A stretch of 34,085 nt of DNA from a bacterium (GTDB lineage: Bacteria; Bacillota_A; Clostridia; Lachnospirales; Lachnospiraceae): NCBI GenBank assembly GCA_004562915.1, contig SFQZ01000055.1:1-34085 (forward strand), given 5' to 3'. Numbering within the stretch: the first letter of the stretch is position 1; every line of letters starts with the position of its first letter. Positions 24,557-33,693 of the stretch are shown one piece after another. Under the pieces are notes generated by a model. That model did not search any database and was not told where the DNA came from. It saw only the letters and a list, made by a program, of their open reading frames with translations. Made by a program: the position numbers and the translations under genes.

Positions 24557-25195
24557 ATGCATGAAGTATTAGAACAGGTATCAAAATTGGGTGTAGTACC
24601 GGTAGTAGTTTTGGAAGATGCAAAAGACGCTGAGCCTCTGGCAAAAGCTCTTTGTGAAGGTGGACTTCCATGTGCGGAGGTTACTTTCCGTACTGCAGCG
24701 GCAGAAGAATCAATCCGTATTATGAGTGAGAAGTTTCCGGAAATGCTGATCGGAGCAGGAACTGTTCTGACTACAGAACAGGTTGACCGTGCTGTAGCAG
24801 CAGGTGCAAAATTTATCGTAAGCCCGGGATTTGATCCTGAAATCGTTGATTATTGCCTGGGAAAAGGTATTCTGGTAGTACCGGCATGTATCACTCCATC
24901 TGAAGTTGCACAGGGAGTAAAAAGAGGTCTGGAAGTTCTGAAGTTCTTCCCGGCTGAGCAGGCTGGCGGAATCCCAATGATGAAAGCTATGGCAGCTGCA
25001 TATACCAACATCAAATTCATGCCTACAGGCGGAATCAGTGCCAAGAATCTGAAAGAATACTTGAGCTTCAAGAAAATCGTAGCATGCGGCGGAAGCTGGA
25101 TGGTAAAAGGCGACATGGTGAAAGCAGGAGAATTTGATAAGATCAAAGCTCTGACAGCAGAAGCCGTAGAACTGGTAAAAGAAGTAAGAGGCTAA
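24557..25195 (+). CDS. eda: 2-keto-3-deoxy-6-phosphogluconate (KDPG) aldolase family protein
   Basis: The start MHEVLEQVSKLGVVPVVVLE at 24557 has AAAGGAGGAATTTAA upstream. 212 residues, normal length. A class I TIM-barrel aldolase with E41 and R45 in AEVTFRT, the Schiff-base lysine K129 in LEVLKFFPAEQ, and the phosphate-binding MPTGGIS at 156-161. It would split KDPG (or a related 2-keto-3-deoxy acid phosphate) into pyruvate and glyceraldehyde 3-phosphate, as in uronate or gluconate breakdown. The kinase that usually pairs with it is not in the window. Control by the divergent IclR protein is likely. Confidence 0.93.
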   Translation: MHEVLEQVSKLGVVPVVVLEDAKDAEPLAKALCEGGLPCAEVTFRTAAAEESIRIMSEKFPEMLIGAGTVLTTEQVDRAVAAGAKFIVSPGFDPEIVDYCLGKGILVVPACITPSEVAQGVKRGLEVLKFFPAEQAGGIPMMKAMAAAYTNIKFMPTGGISAKNLKEYLSFKKIVACGGSWMVKGDMVKAGEFDKIKALTAEAVELVKEVRG

Positions 25196-25244
25196 TCAAT
25201 ATTTAATTGCTTATAAGAAACTAAAAAGTATATACAGGAAACGG

Positions 25245-25273
25245 ACAGGTGCTCGTAAAGAGCACCTGTTTGC
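25245..25273 (+). terminator. Terminator after the aldolase gene
   Basis: ACAGGTGCTC-GTAAA-GAGCACCTGT, a perfect 10-bp stem with a short T-rich tail. Confidence 0.75.
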
Positions 25274-25348
25274 TTTGAGGCTGTTGCTGGACATGGAATG
25301 GACAGTAACTTAAGGATTCTTTAATTGTAAAAAATGTAACAGGAAGGG

Positions 25349-25377
25349 TTGACGAAACGGAACCTTACTGCTATTAT
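25349..25377 (+). promoter_or_regulatory. Promoter of the cobalamin riboswitch leader
   Basis: TTGACG (25349-25354), 17 bp, TATTAT (25372-25377). Start predicted near 25384. Confidence 0.75.
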
Positions 25378-25404
25378 AATAAATGTATAAATTCCATAGA
25401 AACA

Positions 25405-25672
25405 TTTCAAGTGCATCCACAGATTGAATCTGTTGGTGAGAGAGGGAATCAGGTGAGAGTCCTGAGCGATCCGGTCACTGTATTCAGGGAGGAAAGCCCA
25501 AAGTTATCCATTGTACCGTCAGGTATGAGAAGGAGGGCCGACTGATGAACTGTAAGTCAGGAAACCTGCTTGTTGTGTGATAAGGTTAGAGCTTCCGAGT
25601 AAAGTTTTACATCCTATTTTTCAATGAGTGAAAAAATGATGTCTGCTTTTCTGTCGAAAGCGGACATTTTTT
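25405..25672 (+). ncRNA. Cobalamin riboswitch with intrinsic terminator
   Basis: The core shows GAGGGAATCAGGTGAGAGTC then CTGAGCGATCCGGTCACTGT (from about 25442), and the B12 box TGTAAGTCAGGAAACCTGCT (25551-25570). These are the conserved segments of adenosylcobalamin-type riboswitches. The expression platform is a terminator at 25639-25672 (TGTCTGCTTT pairing with AAAGCGGACA, then TTTTTT). No vitamin B12 gene follows. The next transcription unit is the structured RNA at 25685. Confidence 0.9.
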
Positions 25673-25684
25673 ATTCCACTATGG

Positions 25685-25914
25685 AATGTTCGTAGCAGGA
25701 GCGAATTGTTACGAAGCCTTATACTGGATTTATGCAGTGATTAAACGGTAGGGTGACGATTCCCGGTAATTGCTGATTTACTGTATTATTTACCTCCGCA
25801 ACGAAATAATATGGTTTCCTCTTAGATCAGTTGTCGACAGGCGGATATTACCGGGGAGGATCATCCGGACTAAAATATGAAATTTTTCTAAAGACCCGAG
25901 AAGGTCTTTTTTTT
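25685..25914 (+). ncRNA. Large structured RNA resembling the raiA motif, with terminator
   Basis: Pairings visible by eye are TTCGTA (25689-25694) with TACGAA (25710-25715), CCCGGTAAT (25762-25770) with ATTACCGGG (25847-25855), and TATTATTT (25784-25791) with AAATAATA (25804-25811). The apical loop of the last stem (TCCGC, 25795-25799) can pair with GCGGA (25841-25845) as a pseudoknot. The conserved-looking strings GGTAGGGTGACGATTCCCGG and TACCTCCGCAACG match my recollection of the raiA-motif RNA of Firmicutes. That name needs a covariance search. It ends with AAGACC-CGAGAA-GGTCTT plus T8 (25891-25914). No ORF and no convincing promoter between it and the preceding riboswitch terminator. Confidence 0.65.
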
Positions 25915-25929
25915 ATTTTTCAAGTATGC

Positions 25930-25961
25930 TATACTTCATTCGGTACTGACCAGTCGGTCGG
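25930..25961 (+). promoter_or_regulatory. -10 box and TetR-type operator of the RND pump
   Basis: TATACT (25930-25935) has only a T-rich -35 region. About ten bases later the inverted repeat CTGACC-AGTC-GGTCGG (25946-25961, near +1) matches the GACC/GGTC half-sites common for AcrR/TetR regulators. The TetR gene is the last gene of the same operon. Confidence 0.65.
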
Positions 25962-25987
25962 AAAATAAAGGAATAAGGGGAGAGTAT

Positions 25988-28900
25988 ATGTTATCAAAGT
26001 TCAGTGTGAAGAAACCATATACAGTTATGGTAGGGATTGTGCTGGTTCTGATTCTTGGTGTTGTATCGTTTATGAATATGACAACAGATCTGCTGCCGAA
26101 CATGAATCTGCCATACGCATTGGTAATGACAACTTATCCGGGGGCAAGCCCCGAGGAGGTGGAGATAGTAGTGACCAAGCCTGTAGAGCAGGCGATGGCT
26201 ACTGTCAGTAACATAGAAAATATTCAATCCGTTTCCAGTGAAAATGTATCTATGGTTATTCTGGAATTTTCCCAGAGTACCAATATGGATTCTGTCAGCC
26301 TGGAGATGAGAGAAAATCTGGATCAGATTGAATCATACTGGGATGATAGTATTGGAAATCCTATTATTATGAAACTGAATCCCAGTATGATGCCTGTCAT
26401 GATTGCTGCGGTTGAGCAGGATGATATGGACAGTGTAGAGATCACCAGTCTGGTAAATGATGAATTGATGTCAGAACTGGAGAGTCTGGAAGGAGTAGCT
26501 TCTGTTAACACTTCCGGTGAAGTGGAAGAAAGTGTGCAGGTGATCATCCGTGAGGATAAGATCAAGAGTGTGAATAACAAGATTACGGATGCACTGGGAG
26601 TCTCTTTTACTGATGCCCGTGAAGAAATGGCAGATGCGGAAAGTGAACTGGACAATGCGCAGGCAGAACTGGACAGTGGAAAAGCGCAGATGGAAAGTGG
26701 AAAGACAGCCATGGCTTCACAACTTTCAGGAACAAAGTCGCAGCTTCAGTCCAAGCAGATGGATGTGCTGAAGTCAGAGATGGATCTGGATAATAAACTG
26801 GTACAGATTGAGGAAAGTGAAGCGGAGCTTATCAAGAGTGAGCAGGAGCTTGCAAAGCAGGAGCAACAGTTGCTTGAGGCGGAACAGGCGAAGACTACAC
26901 TTCCGCAAAAGCTTTCTGAGTTAAATACGCAGAAAACCCAGCTTGAGGCGGGTATTGCCAGTCTGGAAGCATTGAAAAACAGTGAAGAGTATAAGGGATA
27001 TTTGAAACTGAAAGAGCAATTGAGTCAGGCAGAAGCAACCGGTGATCAGGAAACAGCAGAATATTTGCGGGCTCAGATAGAGGCAGCGGAAGCAGAGCTG
27101 GCGACACAGCTTGGCAGTCTGGGACTTAACTCCTATACGGAGGAAGCTATCGATGCGGCAATTACGCAGATGAATGCAAATCTTGATTTGGTAAACAGCG
27201 GAATCACTCAAGTGGAGGCGGCTCAGGCACAGCTTCCTGATGACCAAACGATTGCGGATGGGAAGGCACAAATTGCGGACGGAAAAGCCCAGATTGCTGC
27301 GGGAAAAGCTCAGCTTGCTTCCGCTAAAAATCAGATTAACAGTGCAAAACAGCAAATAGCCAGTGGAAAGGTGACTTTGGAGCAGGCACTTGCCACACTG
27401 AATGAAAAAGAAATATATGCTACGATTGAGATGGCATCTGCCCAGACACAGCTGACTTCCGGACAGAGTAAGATTGATGAGGGTAAGGCACAGCTGGAAG
27501 AAGGAAAAAAACAGCTGGAAGAAAAAGAAGATGAAGCACTGGACAGTGCAAAGCTGGATGATAAAGTGACACCGGATTTGATTTCCAAGTTTCTGACAGC
27601 GCAGAATTTCAGCATGCCGGCAGGGTATGTGACGGAAGAAGGAATCCAGTATTTGGTCCGTGTGGGTGATAAGTTTACAGATACAAAAGATATGGAAGAT
27701 CTGGTGCTGTTTGATATGGGACTGGATGGATTAGATCCGATCAAACTTTCCGATGTGGCGGATGTGGTCGTAACAGACAATTCTTCTGATGTATACGCAA
27801 GAATTAATGGCAAACCCGGAGTACTTCTTTCCATGCAGAAACAGACAGGATATTCTACGGGTGAAGTTTCTAACAGAATCAAGGACAAGTTTGAAGAACT
27901 GATGGAGGAGACAGACGGACTTCATATTACAGCACTGATGGATCAGGGAGTTTACATAGATCTGGTTGTGAATTCCGTACTGAAAAATCTTGTTTCCGGC
28001 GCGATTCTTGCAATCATTATTTTGTTCCTGTTTTTAAAGGATGTTCGCCCTACGGTAATTGTTGCCTTCGCTATTCCGATCAGTCTGATGGGGGCAGTCG
28101 TGTTGATGTATTTTACCGGAATCAGCCTGAATATTATTTCCCTGTCAGGATTAGCACTGGGTGTTGGTATGCTGGTGGATAACTCGATCGTAGTGATTGA
28201 AAATATATATCGTCTGAGAAATCTTGGGGTACCGATTCGGAAAGCAGCAGTACAGGGTGCACGTCAGGTGGCGGGAGCGATTACGGCATCAACATTGACA
28301 ACCGTATGTGTGTTCCTTCCTATCATATTTGCAGAAGGAATTACAAGGCAGCTGTTTGTGGAAATGGGTCTGACAATTGGGTATTCGCTGCTTGCCAGTC
28401 TTGTGATTGCTCTGACACTTGTGCCTTCCATGTCAGTAGGACTTCTTAAGAAAACAAAAGAGAAAAAGCATCCGCTGCTGGATCGGATGACAGCAGCTTA
28501 TGAAAAAATCATGGAAAAAGTGCTGAACAGAAAAGCAATTGTTCTTGCAGGAGCAATGGCCCTGCTGATTGTCAGTGCGTTTCTTGCGATAAGAAAAGGT
28601 ACAGCTTTCCTGCCATCGATGGAAAGTACGCAGGCTTCTATCTCTGTTACCATGCCAAAAGGCAGCAGCCTGGAAGAAACCGGTGATATGACGGATGAAA
28701 TCATGGAACGTCTAAAGGATATCAGTGATATTGAAGAAATGGGTGCTATGGCCGGCGGCGGAAGTTCGCTTATGAATCTGGGTGGCGGAGGCTCTACAGA
28801 TACATCATCCATATATCTGATTCTGTCTGAGAATAAGGAACTGAGCGGTGTGCAGCTGGAAAAAGAAATAGTAAAGAGAACAGAAGATCTGGATTGTGAG

Positions 28901-30085
28901 GTTGTTGTCAGCACCAATAATATGGATATGTCAGCTCTTGGAGGCAGTGGTATCCAGGTACAAATTAAAGGAAAAGATTTAGATAAGCTTCAGGAAATAG
29001 CAGAAGATATTGCAGCAATTTTGGAAGATACGAAGGGACTGGAGCAGGTTTCTGATGGTATGGAAGAATCCACAGAGGAACTTCGTCTGGTGATTGATAA
29101 AGCAGCTGCGTCTGAGCATAATCTTACGGTTGCACAGGTTTATCAGCAGATTCAGAGTAAGCTGGCAGAAAGTGGTACAGCGACTACATTGTCTACAGAT
29201 ATCAAAGATTATGATGTGGTTGTAATCGATGAAAAACAGACGGAGTATACAAGAAATGATGTAAAAGATTTTATGATTGAAGCTACGGATCAGGAAGGCA
29301 ATACAGAGGAAATTCCGTTGGAAGAACTGGCATCGTTTGAGGAGGCAAAAGGGCCGGATTCTATTCAGAGAAAGAATCAGTCGCGTTACATCAATGTTTC
29401 AGCGGAAGTAAGCAGCGGATACAATGTAGGTTTGGTAGGAAATGATGTTCAGAAGAAATTGGATAAGTATGATGTTCCGGATGGTTATTCAGTGGAAATG
29501 ACAGGAGAAGATGAGACGATTCAGGAAGCCATGACAGAAGTAATGAAAATGATGGGTCTTGCTATTGTGTTTATTTATCTAATCATGGTAGCACAGTTCC
29601 AGTCTCTGCTGTCGCCGTTTATTGTAATGTTCACGATGCCGCTGGCATTTACCGGTGGATTCCTGGGTCTGGTCATTGCGGGGCAGGAAGTGAGTGTCAT
29701 TGCGCTGATTGGATTTGTTATGCTGTGTGGTATTATCGTAAATAATGGTATTGTACTTGTGGATTATACAAATCAGCTTCGTGCAGGCGGTATGGAAAAG
29801 AGAAAAGCGATTATCACGGCGGGTAAGACCAGGATGCGTCCGATTTTTATGACGGCATTGACTACGATTCTTGGTCTGTCTACTATGGCAGCCGGCATCG
29901 GCATGGGTTCTGATATGGTGCAGCCGATGGCAGTGGTTACAATCGGCGGACTGCTCTATGGAACTCTTCTGACTCTGTTTGTAGTGCCGTGTATCTATGA
30001 TATTCTGAACCGAAAGAAATATCATTCTTACGGGGATGAAGAACTGGATGACGAGGAATATATTCCGGAAACTGTGGAAGTATAA
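25988..30085 (+). CDS. RND-family efflux transporter with a long coiled-coil insertion
   Basis: 1365 residues, start with AAGGGGAGAGTAT upstream. The layout is that of an AcrB/HAE1-type pump: TM1 at residues 12-30, the first outer loop beginning DLLPNMNLPYALVMTTYPGA, then TM2-6, with the TM4 proton-relay region GVGMLVDNSIVVIENI near residue 727. A second outer loop and TM8-12 follow. Unlike Gram-negative pumps it carries an insertion of about 300 residues (roughly 210-520) in the first outer loop, a Gln/Ala/Lys-rich coiled coil with seven-residue repeats such as ADGKAQIADGKAQIAAGKAQ. The insertion may replace the adaptor protein that Gram-positives lack (inference). The substrate is unknown. 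It shares an operon with TetR. Confidence 0.92.
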   Translation: MLSKFSVKKPYTVMVGIVLVLILGVVSFMNMTTDLLPNMNLPYALVMTTYPGASPEEVEIVVTKPVEQAMATVSNIENIQSVSSENVSMVILEFSQSTNMDSVSLEMRENLDQIESYWDDSIGNPIIMKLNPSMMPVMIAAVEQDDMDSVEITSLVNDELMSELESLEGVASVNTSGEVEESVQVIIREDKIKSVNNKITDALGVSFTDAREEMADAESELDNAQAELDSGKAQMESGKTAMASQLSGTKSQLQSKQMDVLKSEMDLDNKLVQIEESEAELIKSEQELAKQEQQLLEAEQAKTTLPQKLSELNTQKTQLEAGIASLEALKNSEEYKGYLKLKEQLSQAEATGDQETAEYLRAQIEAAEAELATQLGSLGLNSYTEEAIDAAITQMNANLDLVNSGITQVEAAQAQLPDDQTIADGKAQIADGKAQIAAGKAQLASAKNQINSAKQQIASGKVTLEQALATLNEKEIYATIEMASAQTQLTSGQSKIDEGKAQLEEGKKQLEEKEDEALDSAKLDDKVTPDLISKFLTAQNFSMPAGYVTEEGIQYLVRVGDKFTDTKDMEDLVLFDMGLDGLDPIKLSDVADVVVTDNSSDVYARINGKPGVLLSMQKQTGYSTGEVSNRIKDKFEELMEETDGLHITALMDQGVYIDLVVNSVLKNLVSGAILAIIILFLFLKDVRPTVIVAFAIPISLMGAVVLMYFTGISLNIISLSGLALGVGMLVDNSIVVIENIYRLRNLGVPIRKAAVQGARQVAGAITASTLTTVCVFLPIIFAEGITRQLFVEMGLTIGYSLLASLVIALTLVPSMSVGLLKKTKEKKHPLLDRMTAAYEKIMEKVLNRKAIVLAGAMALLIVSAFLAIRKGTAFLPSMESTQASISVTMPKGSSLEETGDMTDEIMERLKDISDIEEMGAMAGGGSSLMNLGGGGSTDTSSIYLILSENKELSGVQLEKEIVKRTEDLDCEVVVSTNNMDMSALGGSGIQVQIKGKDLDKLQEIAEDIAAILEDTKGLEQVSDGMEESTEELRLVIDKAAASEHNLTVAQVYQQIQSKLAESGTATTLSTDIKDYDVVVIDEKQTEYTRNDVKDFMIEATDQEGNTEEIPLEELASFEEAKGPDSIQRKNQSRYINVSAEVSSGYNVGLVGNDVQKKLDKYDVPDGYSVEMTGEDETIQEAMTEVMKMMGLAIVFIYLIMVAQFQSLLSPFIVMFTMPLAFTGGFLGLVIAGQEVSVIALIGFVMLCGIIVNNGIVLVDYTNQLRAGGMEKRKAIITAGKTRMRPIFMTALTTILGLSTMAAGIGMGSDMVQPMAVVTIGGLLYGTLLTLFVVPCIYDILNRKKYHSYGDEELDDEEYIPETVEV

Positions 30086-30110
30086 GAGGAGATTAAAAGA
30101 GGAAATATAG

Positions 30111-30749
30111 ATGAAGACAGAGAAGTATGATGAGAAAAATCCTGTGTCTGATAAGGTGGAGAGACTGTATGAGGCGGTCAGGCTTCTTCTGGAAGAAGGA
30201 AAATCCATAAATACGCTGACTGTATCGGAAATCACAGAAAAAGCCGGAATTGGAAAAGGTACCGCTTACGAATACTTTAAAAGCAAGGAAGAAATGATTA
30301 CCAAAGCAATTTTGTATGGGAGAGATAATGTGACCCGTAAGATTCAGGAACGCATTGCGTCGATATCTGATTTTCAGGATAAGTACAGAGAAATATTGAA
30401 TTGGATGGAGGAAATATATCGAGGGGAAGGTTCCGTAGTTATTTTCTGCCATATAGCCCGGGAATCTATGCAATTGAACAGTTCATTTAATGAAGAGGTA
30501 AGGAAATGCGGTTTTAATCCGGAATTTGTTTATGAGACGATCCGTACTTTTGTGCATGAATGGAACGAAAAGGGGATTCTGGGATCCGGATTGCCGGAAG
30601 AAATTCAGACTTGTGTAATGTTGTCGAATTTTGCGGCTTTTTGGGTTTTTCTGAATCGAAATCTGCAAACAGAGAAAGAAGATGTGGACAGATATAAAAC
30701 TTATCTGTATCGCTGTTTGATGCAGAATCTGACGAAGGAAAAATATTGA
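30111..30749 (+). CDS. TetR/AcrR-family regulator of the RND operon
   Basis: 212 residues, GAGGAAATATAG before the ATG, 25 bp after the pump gene. The N-terminal HTH (about 35-60) reads LTVSEITEKAGIGKGTAYEY followed by FKSKEEMI, the TetR pattern. The C-terminal ligand domain is helical and not specific. It likely represses the operon through the GACC-AGTC-GGTC operator upstream of the pump and is released by a pump substrate. Confidence 0.92.
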   Translation: MKTEKYDEKNPVSDKVERLYEAVRLLLEEGKSINTLTVSEITEKAGIGKGTAYEYFKSKEEMITKAILYGRDNVTRKIQERIASISDFQDKYREILNWMEEIYRGEGSVVIFCHIARESMQLNSSFNEEVRKCGFNPEFVYETIRTFVHEWNEKGILGSGLPEEIQTCVMLSNFAAFWVFLNRNLQTEKEDVDRYKTYLYRCLMQNLTKEKY

Positions 30750-30824
30750 AATGTTCATTGCAATGCACAGATATCCATGATAGAATCATGACATGTATAA
30801 CGTTGTTCTAAAAGGAACAGACTG

Positions 30825-30850
30825 GCGAGCGGGTTTTGTCCGCTCGCTTG
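30825..30850 (+). terminator. Weak terminator or hairpin after the tetR gene
   Basis: GCGAGCGG-GTTTTGT-CCGCTCGC is a perfect 8-bp GC-rich stem, but the following tail is only TTGTAAT. It may be incomplete as a stop, allowing some read-through to the mannosidase gene 36 bp further on. Confidence 0.55.
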
Positions 30851-30886
30851 TAATATAAACAAAAGTACAGTTTAGGAGGTTTTCGT

Positions 30887-33400
30887 ATGCTGATGAAGAA
30901 TATGACGACGGGTTGGAAGATGCATCAGGTTGGAGAAAACTCATGGTTTCCGGCAAGTGTACCCGGAACTGTGTATACGGATCTTTTGGAAAATGGACAG
31001 ATGGAAGATCCGTTTTGGAAAGACAATGAAAATAAAGCTCTTGTTTTGATGGAGAAAGATTACGAATATAAAACTGTGTTCCAATGTGATGAATTGAGAA
31101 AATCGAAAAAAGTATGGTTGAGATTTGAAGGTCTTGATACGATTGCAGATGTTTATGTCAATGAAAAGCATGTGGGGAATGCGGAAAATATGCATCGAAT
31201 CTGGGAATATGATGTGACAGATGTACTGACAGACGGGGAGAATACGCTTCGGATATATTTCCACTCTCCGCTGCAGTATATTAAAGAAGCTTATGCAAAA
31301 CAGCCCACCAGAGGCAGCGAGGATGCCATGGATGGCTTTGTACATATCCGAAAAGCTCACTGTATGTTTGGATGGGATTGGGGTGCACATCTTCCGGACG
31401 CCGGTATGTTCCGCCCCGTATACCTGATGGGAATGGAAGAAGGAAGAATTGACAGTGTAAGGATCCATCAAATCCATGAAGAGGGAAAAGTCTCTCTGGA
31501 ATTTTCTGTTCTGAGAAATCCGGCGGAAGATCTGAAAAAAGAAATCCCGTGCTGTGGAGATGACGGATTTGCGTATAACGTACAGGTAACAGCTCCGGAC
31601 GGTACCGTTGTGACAGCGTTGGATTCCCCTAAAAATGTGGAGATTGCCGATCCACAGCTCTGGTGGCCCAATGGTATTGGAGAACAACCTTTATATGAAG
31701 TGAGTGTTACCCTGTATAAAGAGGGAAAAGAAGTAGATGTCTGGACAAAAAAGATTGGACTTCGTACCATGACTATGCATTTGGAGCCGGATGAATGGGG
31801 TACCAGTTTTGCGCATCAGGTAAACGGAAAAGATATTTTTGCTATGGGAGCAGATTATATTCCTGAAGATCATCTTCTGGGAAGAGTGAATCCGGGTACC
31901 ACCAGAAAACTTCTGGAGCAGTGTAAAGCAGCGAATTTTAATGCAGTTCGTGTATGGGGCGGCGGATATTATCCGGAAGACTGGTTCTATGATATTTGTG
32001 ATGAACTGGGACTGATGGTATGGCAGGACTTTATGTTTGCCTGTGCAGTATATGATCTGACGCCGGAATTTGAGGCAAATATCCGGGCAGAGTTTGTTGA
32101 TAATATCAAGAGACTCCGCCATCATCCATCGCTGGGACTCTGGTGCGGCAATAATGAGATGGAGCAATTTGTAAGCGAAGGCAACTGGATATCCAAGCCA
32201 AGTGAAGTGAGAGATTATCTCTTTATGTATGAGCGGGTGATCCCGGAAGTCCTGAAAAAGTATGATCCGGATACCTTCTATTGGCCGGCAAGCCCTTCTT
32301 CAGGAGGATCGTTTGACGATCCGCGAGATCCGAACAGAGGAGATGTGCATTACTGGGATGTTTGGCACGGAAATAAACCGTTTTCTGATTACCGAAATTA
32401 TTTCTTCCGATATGCAAGCGAATTTGGATTCCAGTCATTCCCCTCCATGAAAACGATTGAGACCATCAGTGATGATCCTGCCGACTGGAATATTTTCTCT
32501 TATGTCATGGAAAAACATCAGAGAAATGCCGGGGCGAACGGAAAAATTCTGAATTATCTTCAGCAGACTTATCGTTATCCGACACAGTTCCCTGTACTTC
32601 TGTATGCATCTCAGATGCTGCAGGCAGAAGCCATCAAGTATGGTGTGGAACATTTTCGGAGAAACAGGGGAAGATGTATGGGTGCAATCTACTGGCAACT
32701 GAATGACTGCTGGCCGGTGGCATCCTGGTCATCTATAGATTACTGGGGGCGTTGGAAAGCACTGCACTATTATGCAAAACGTTTCTTCGCACCTGTGATG
32801 ATATCCTGTGAGGAACAGGGATGGATGACTGCAGCAGCAGATATGAACCGTGAGCATTTTGAGTTTGAAAAATCTATTCGCCTGAATGTGACCAATGAGA
32901 CGCTTAATGATAAAAAGGTAACTGTAAAATGGGCACTGCGTAATGCGGACAGTTCTGTGGTACGTCAGGAAGAAACACAGGTGGCGATACCGGCACTCTC
33001 CAGTGTATGGCTGGATATAGTGGAATTTCCTGAGGTGGATTACTTCAGTCAGTATGTAAGCTATGAAGCATGGGAAGATGGTACCCGTATTTCAGAAGGA
33101 ACGGTTATCTTCTCCTACCCGAAATATTTCCATTATCTGGATCCGAAGCTGTCCTGTCGTGTGGAAGGTGATGAGATTATTGTCACAGCAGAAGCATATG
33201 CGAAAGGTGTGGAAATCCTGAACGAAAATGAAGATTTGATCCTTTCAGATAACTACTTTGATATGAATGCAGGCGAGAAACGGGTGAAAATCCTGGGACG
33301 GGCCTGCAGAGAAGAAAAAGAACCGATTGACATGGGAGCGCAGATCGCTGAGCAGTTGGCAGGTGGTTTGAGGCTTCGAAGTGTGTATGATATTCGATAA
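30887..33400 (+). CDS. Beta-mannosidase, glycoside hydrolase family 2
   Basis: 837 residues, AGGAGGTTTTCGT before the ATG. A sugar-binding N-domain (about 1-180, with VPGTVYTDLLENG and RFEGLDTIADVYVN), an Ig-like sandwich (to about 290) and the TIM barrel (about 295-610). The acid/base glutamate lies in GLWCGNNEMEQF (about residue 423) and the nucleophile in ASEFGFQSFPS (about 511). A C-terminal sandwich follows. WWPNGIGEQPLYEV is typical for the mannosidase branch of GH2. There is no signal peptide, so it is cytoplasmic and would act on imported mannosyl oligosaccharides. No transporter or regulator is beside it. Confidence 0.93.
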   Translation: MLMKNMTTGWKMHQVGENSWFPASVPGTVYTDLLENGQMEDPFWKDNENKALVLMEKDYEYKTVFQCDELRKSKKVWLRFEGLDTIADVYVNEKHVGNAENMHRIWEYDVTDVLTDGENTLRIYFHSPLQYIKEAYAKQPTRGSEDAMDGFVHIRKAHCMFGWDWGAHLPDAGMFRPVYLMGMEEGRIDSVRIHQIHEEGKVSLEFSVLRNPAEDLKKEIPCCGDDGFAYNVQVTAPDGTVVTALDSPKNVEIADPQLWWPNGIGEQPLYEVSVTLYKEGKEVDVWTKKIGLRTMTMHLEPDEWGTSFAHQVNGKDIFAMGADYIPEDHLLGRVNPGTTRKLLEQCKAANFNAVRVWGGGYYPEDWFYDICDELGLMVWQDFMFACAVYDLTPEFEANIRAEFVDNIKRLRHHPSLGLWCGNNEMEQFVSEGNWISKPSEVRDYLFMYERVIPEVLKKYDPDTFYWPASPSSGGSFDDPRDPNRGDVHYWDVWHGNKPFSDYRNYFFRYASEFGFQSFPSMKTIETISDDPADWNIFSYVMEKHQRNAGANGKILNYLQQTYRYPTQFPVLLYASQMLQAEAIKYGVEHFRRNRGRCMGAIYWQLNDCWPVASWSSIDYWGRWKALHYYAKRFFAPVMISCEEQGWMTAAADMNREHFEFEKSIRLNVTNETLNDKKVTVKWALRNADSSVVRQEETQVAIPALSSVWLDIVEFPEVDYFSQYVSYEAWEDGTRISEGTVIFSYPKYFHYLDPKLSCRVEGDEIIVTAEAYAKGVEILNENEDLILSDNYFDMNAGEKRVKILGRACREEKEPIDMGAQIAEQLAGGLRLRSVYDIR

Positions 33401-33420
33401 AATTACATCAGTTATAAATG

Positions 33421-33451
33421 AAGGGGATGGATATAGATGCCATCCTCTTTT
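33421..33451 (+). terminator. Terminator after the beta-mannosidase gene
   Basis: AAGGGGATGG pairs with CCATCCTCTT across ATATAGATG (one G-T pair), followed by a short T-run. Confidence 0.75.
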
Positions 33452-33458
33452 CAATGAT

Positions 33459-33496
33459 GCAAAAACCCTCCGGAGATGCACACTTCGTTTTATAGC
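33459..33496. repeat. Dispersed repeat, copy B
   Basis: CAAAAACCCTCCGGAGATGC, then ACACTTCGTTTTATA. Compared with copy A (15868-15925) the order AAAAACCC, TCCGG/TTCGG, GATGCACA, TT-GTT-TATA is kept. Between here and 33693 only a small hairpin (TTTTCAAT-GAA-ATTGAAAA, 33638-33656) is seen, and no gene. Confidence 0.55.
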
Positions 33497-33693
33497 GCAA
33501 TATTTGTAGAAATAAAGAGAACGCTTTTAATTGCAATTTATGCTCCGGAATGCTATGCTTAATATAGCAACAATACAAGAAAGACAGGCATTTCTTAGAT
33601 ATATTCTTATCTATGCTGTATGATCATCAAGTCTATATTTTCAATGAAATTGAAAATCATATCTATTTTTTCATATCTTTAAGGAGGCATATC

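Noticed and set aside
29579..30235. 218-codon minus-strand frame across the end of the RND gene
   Set aside because: Shadow of the pump and tetR coding sequences, with no start signals and unlikely composition.
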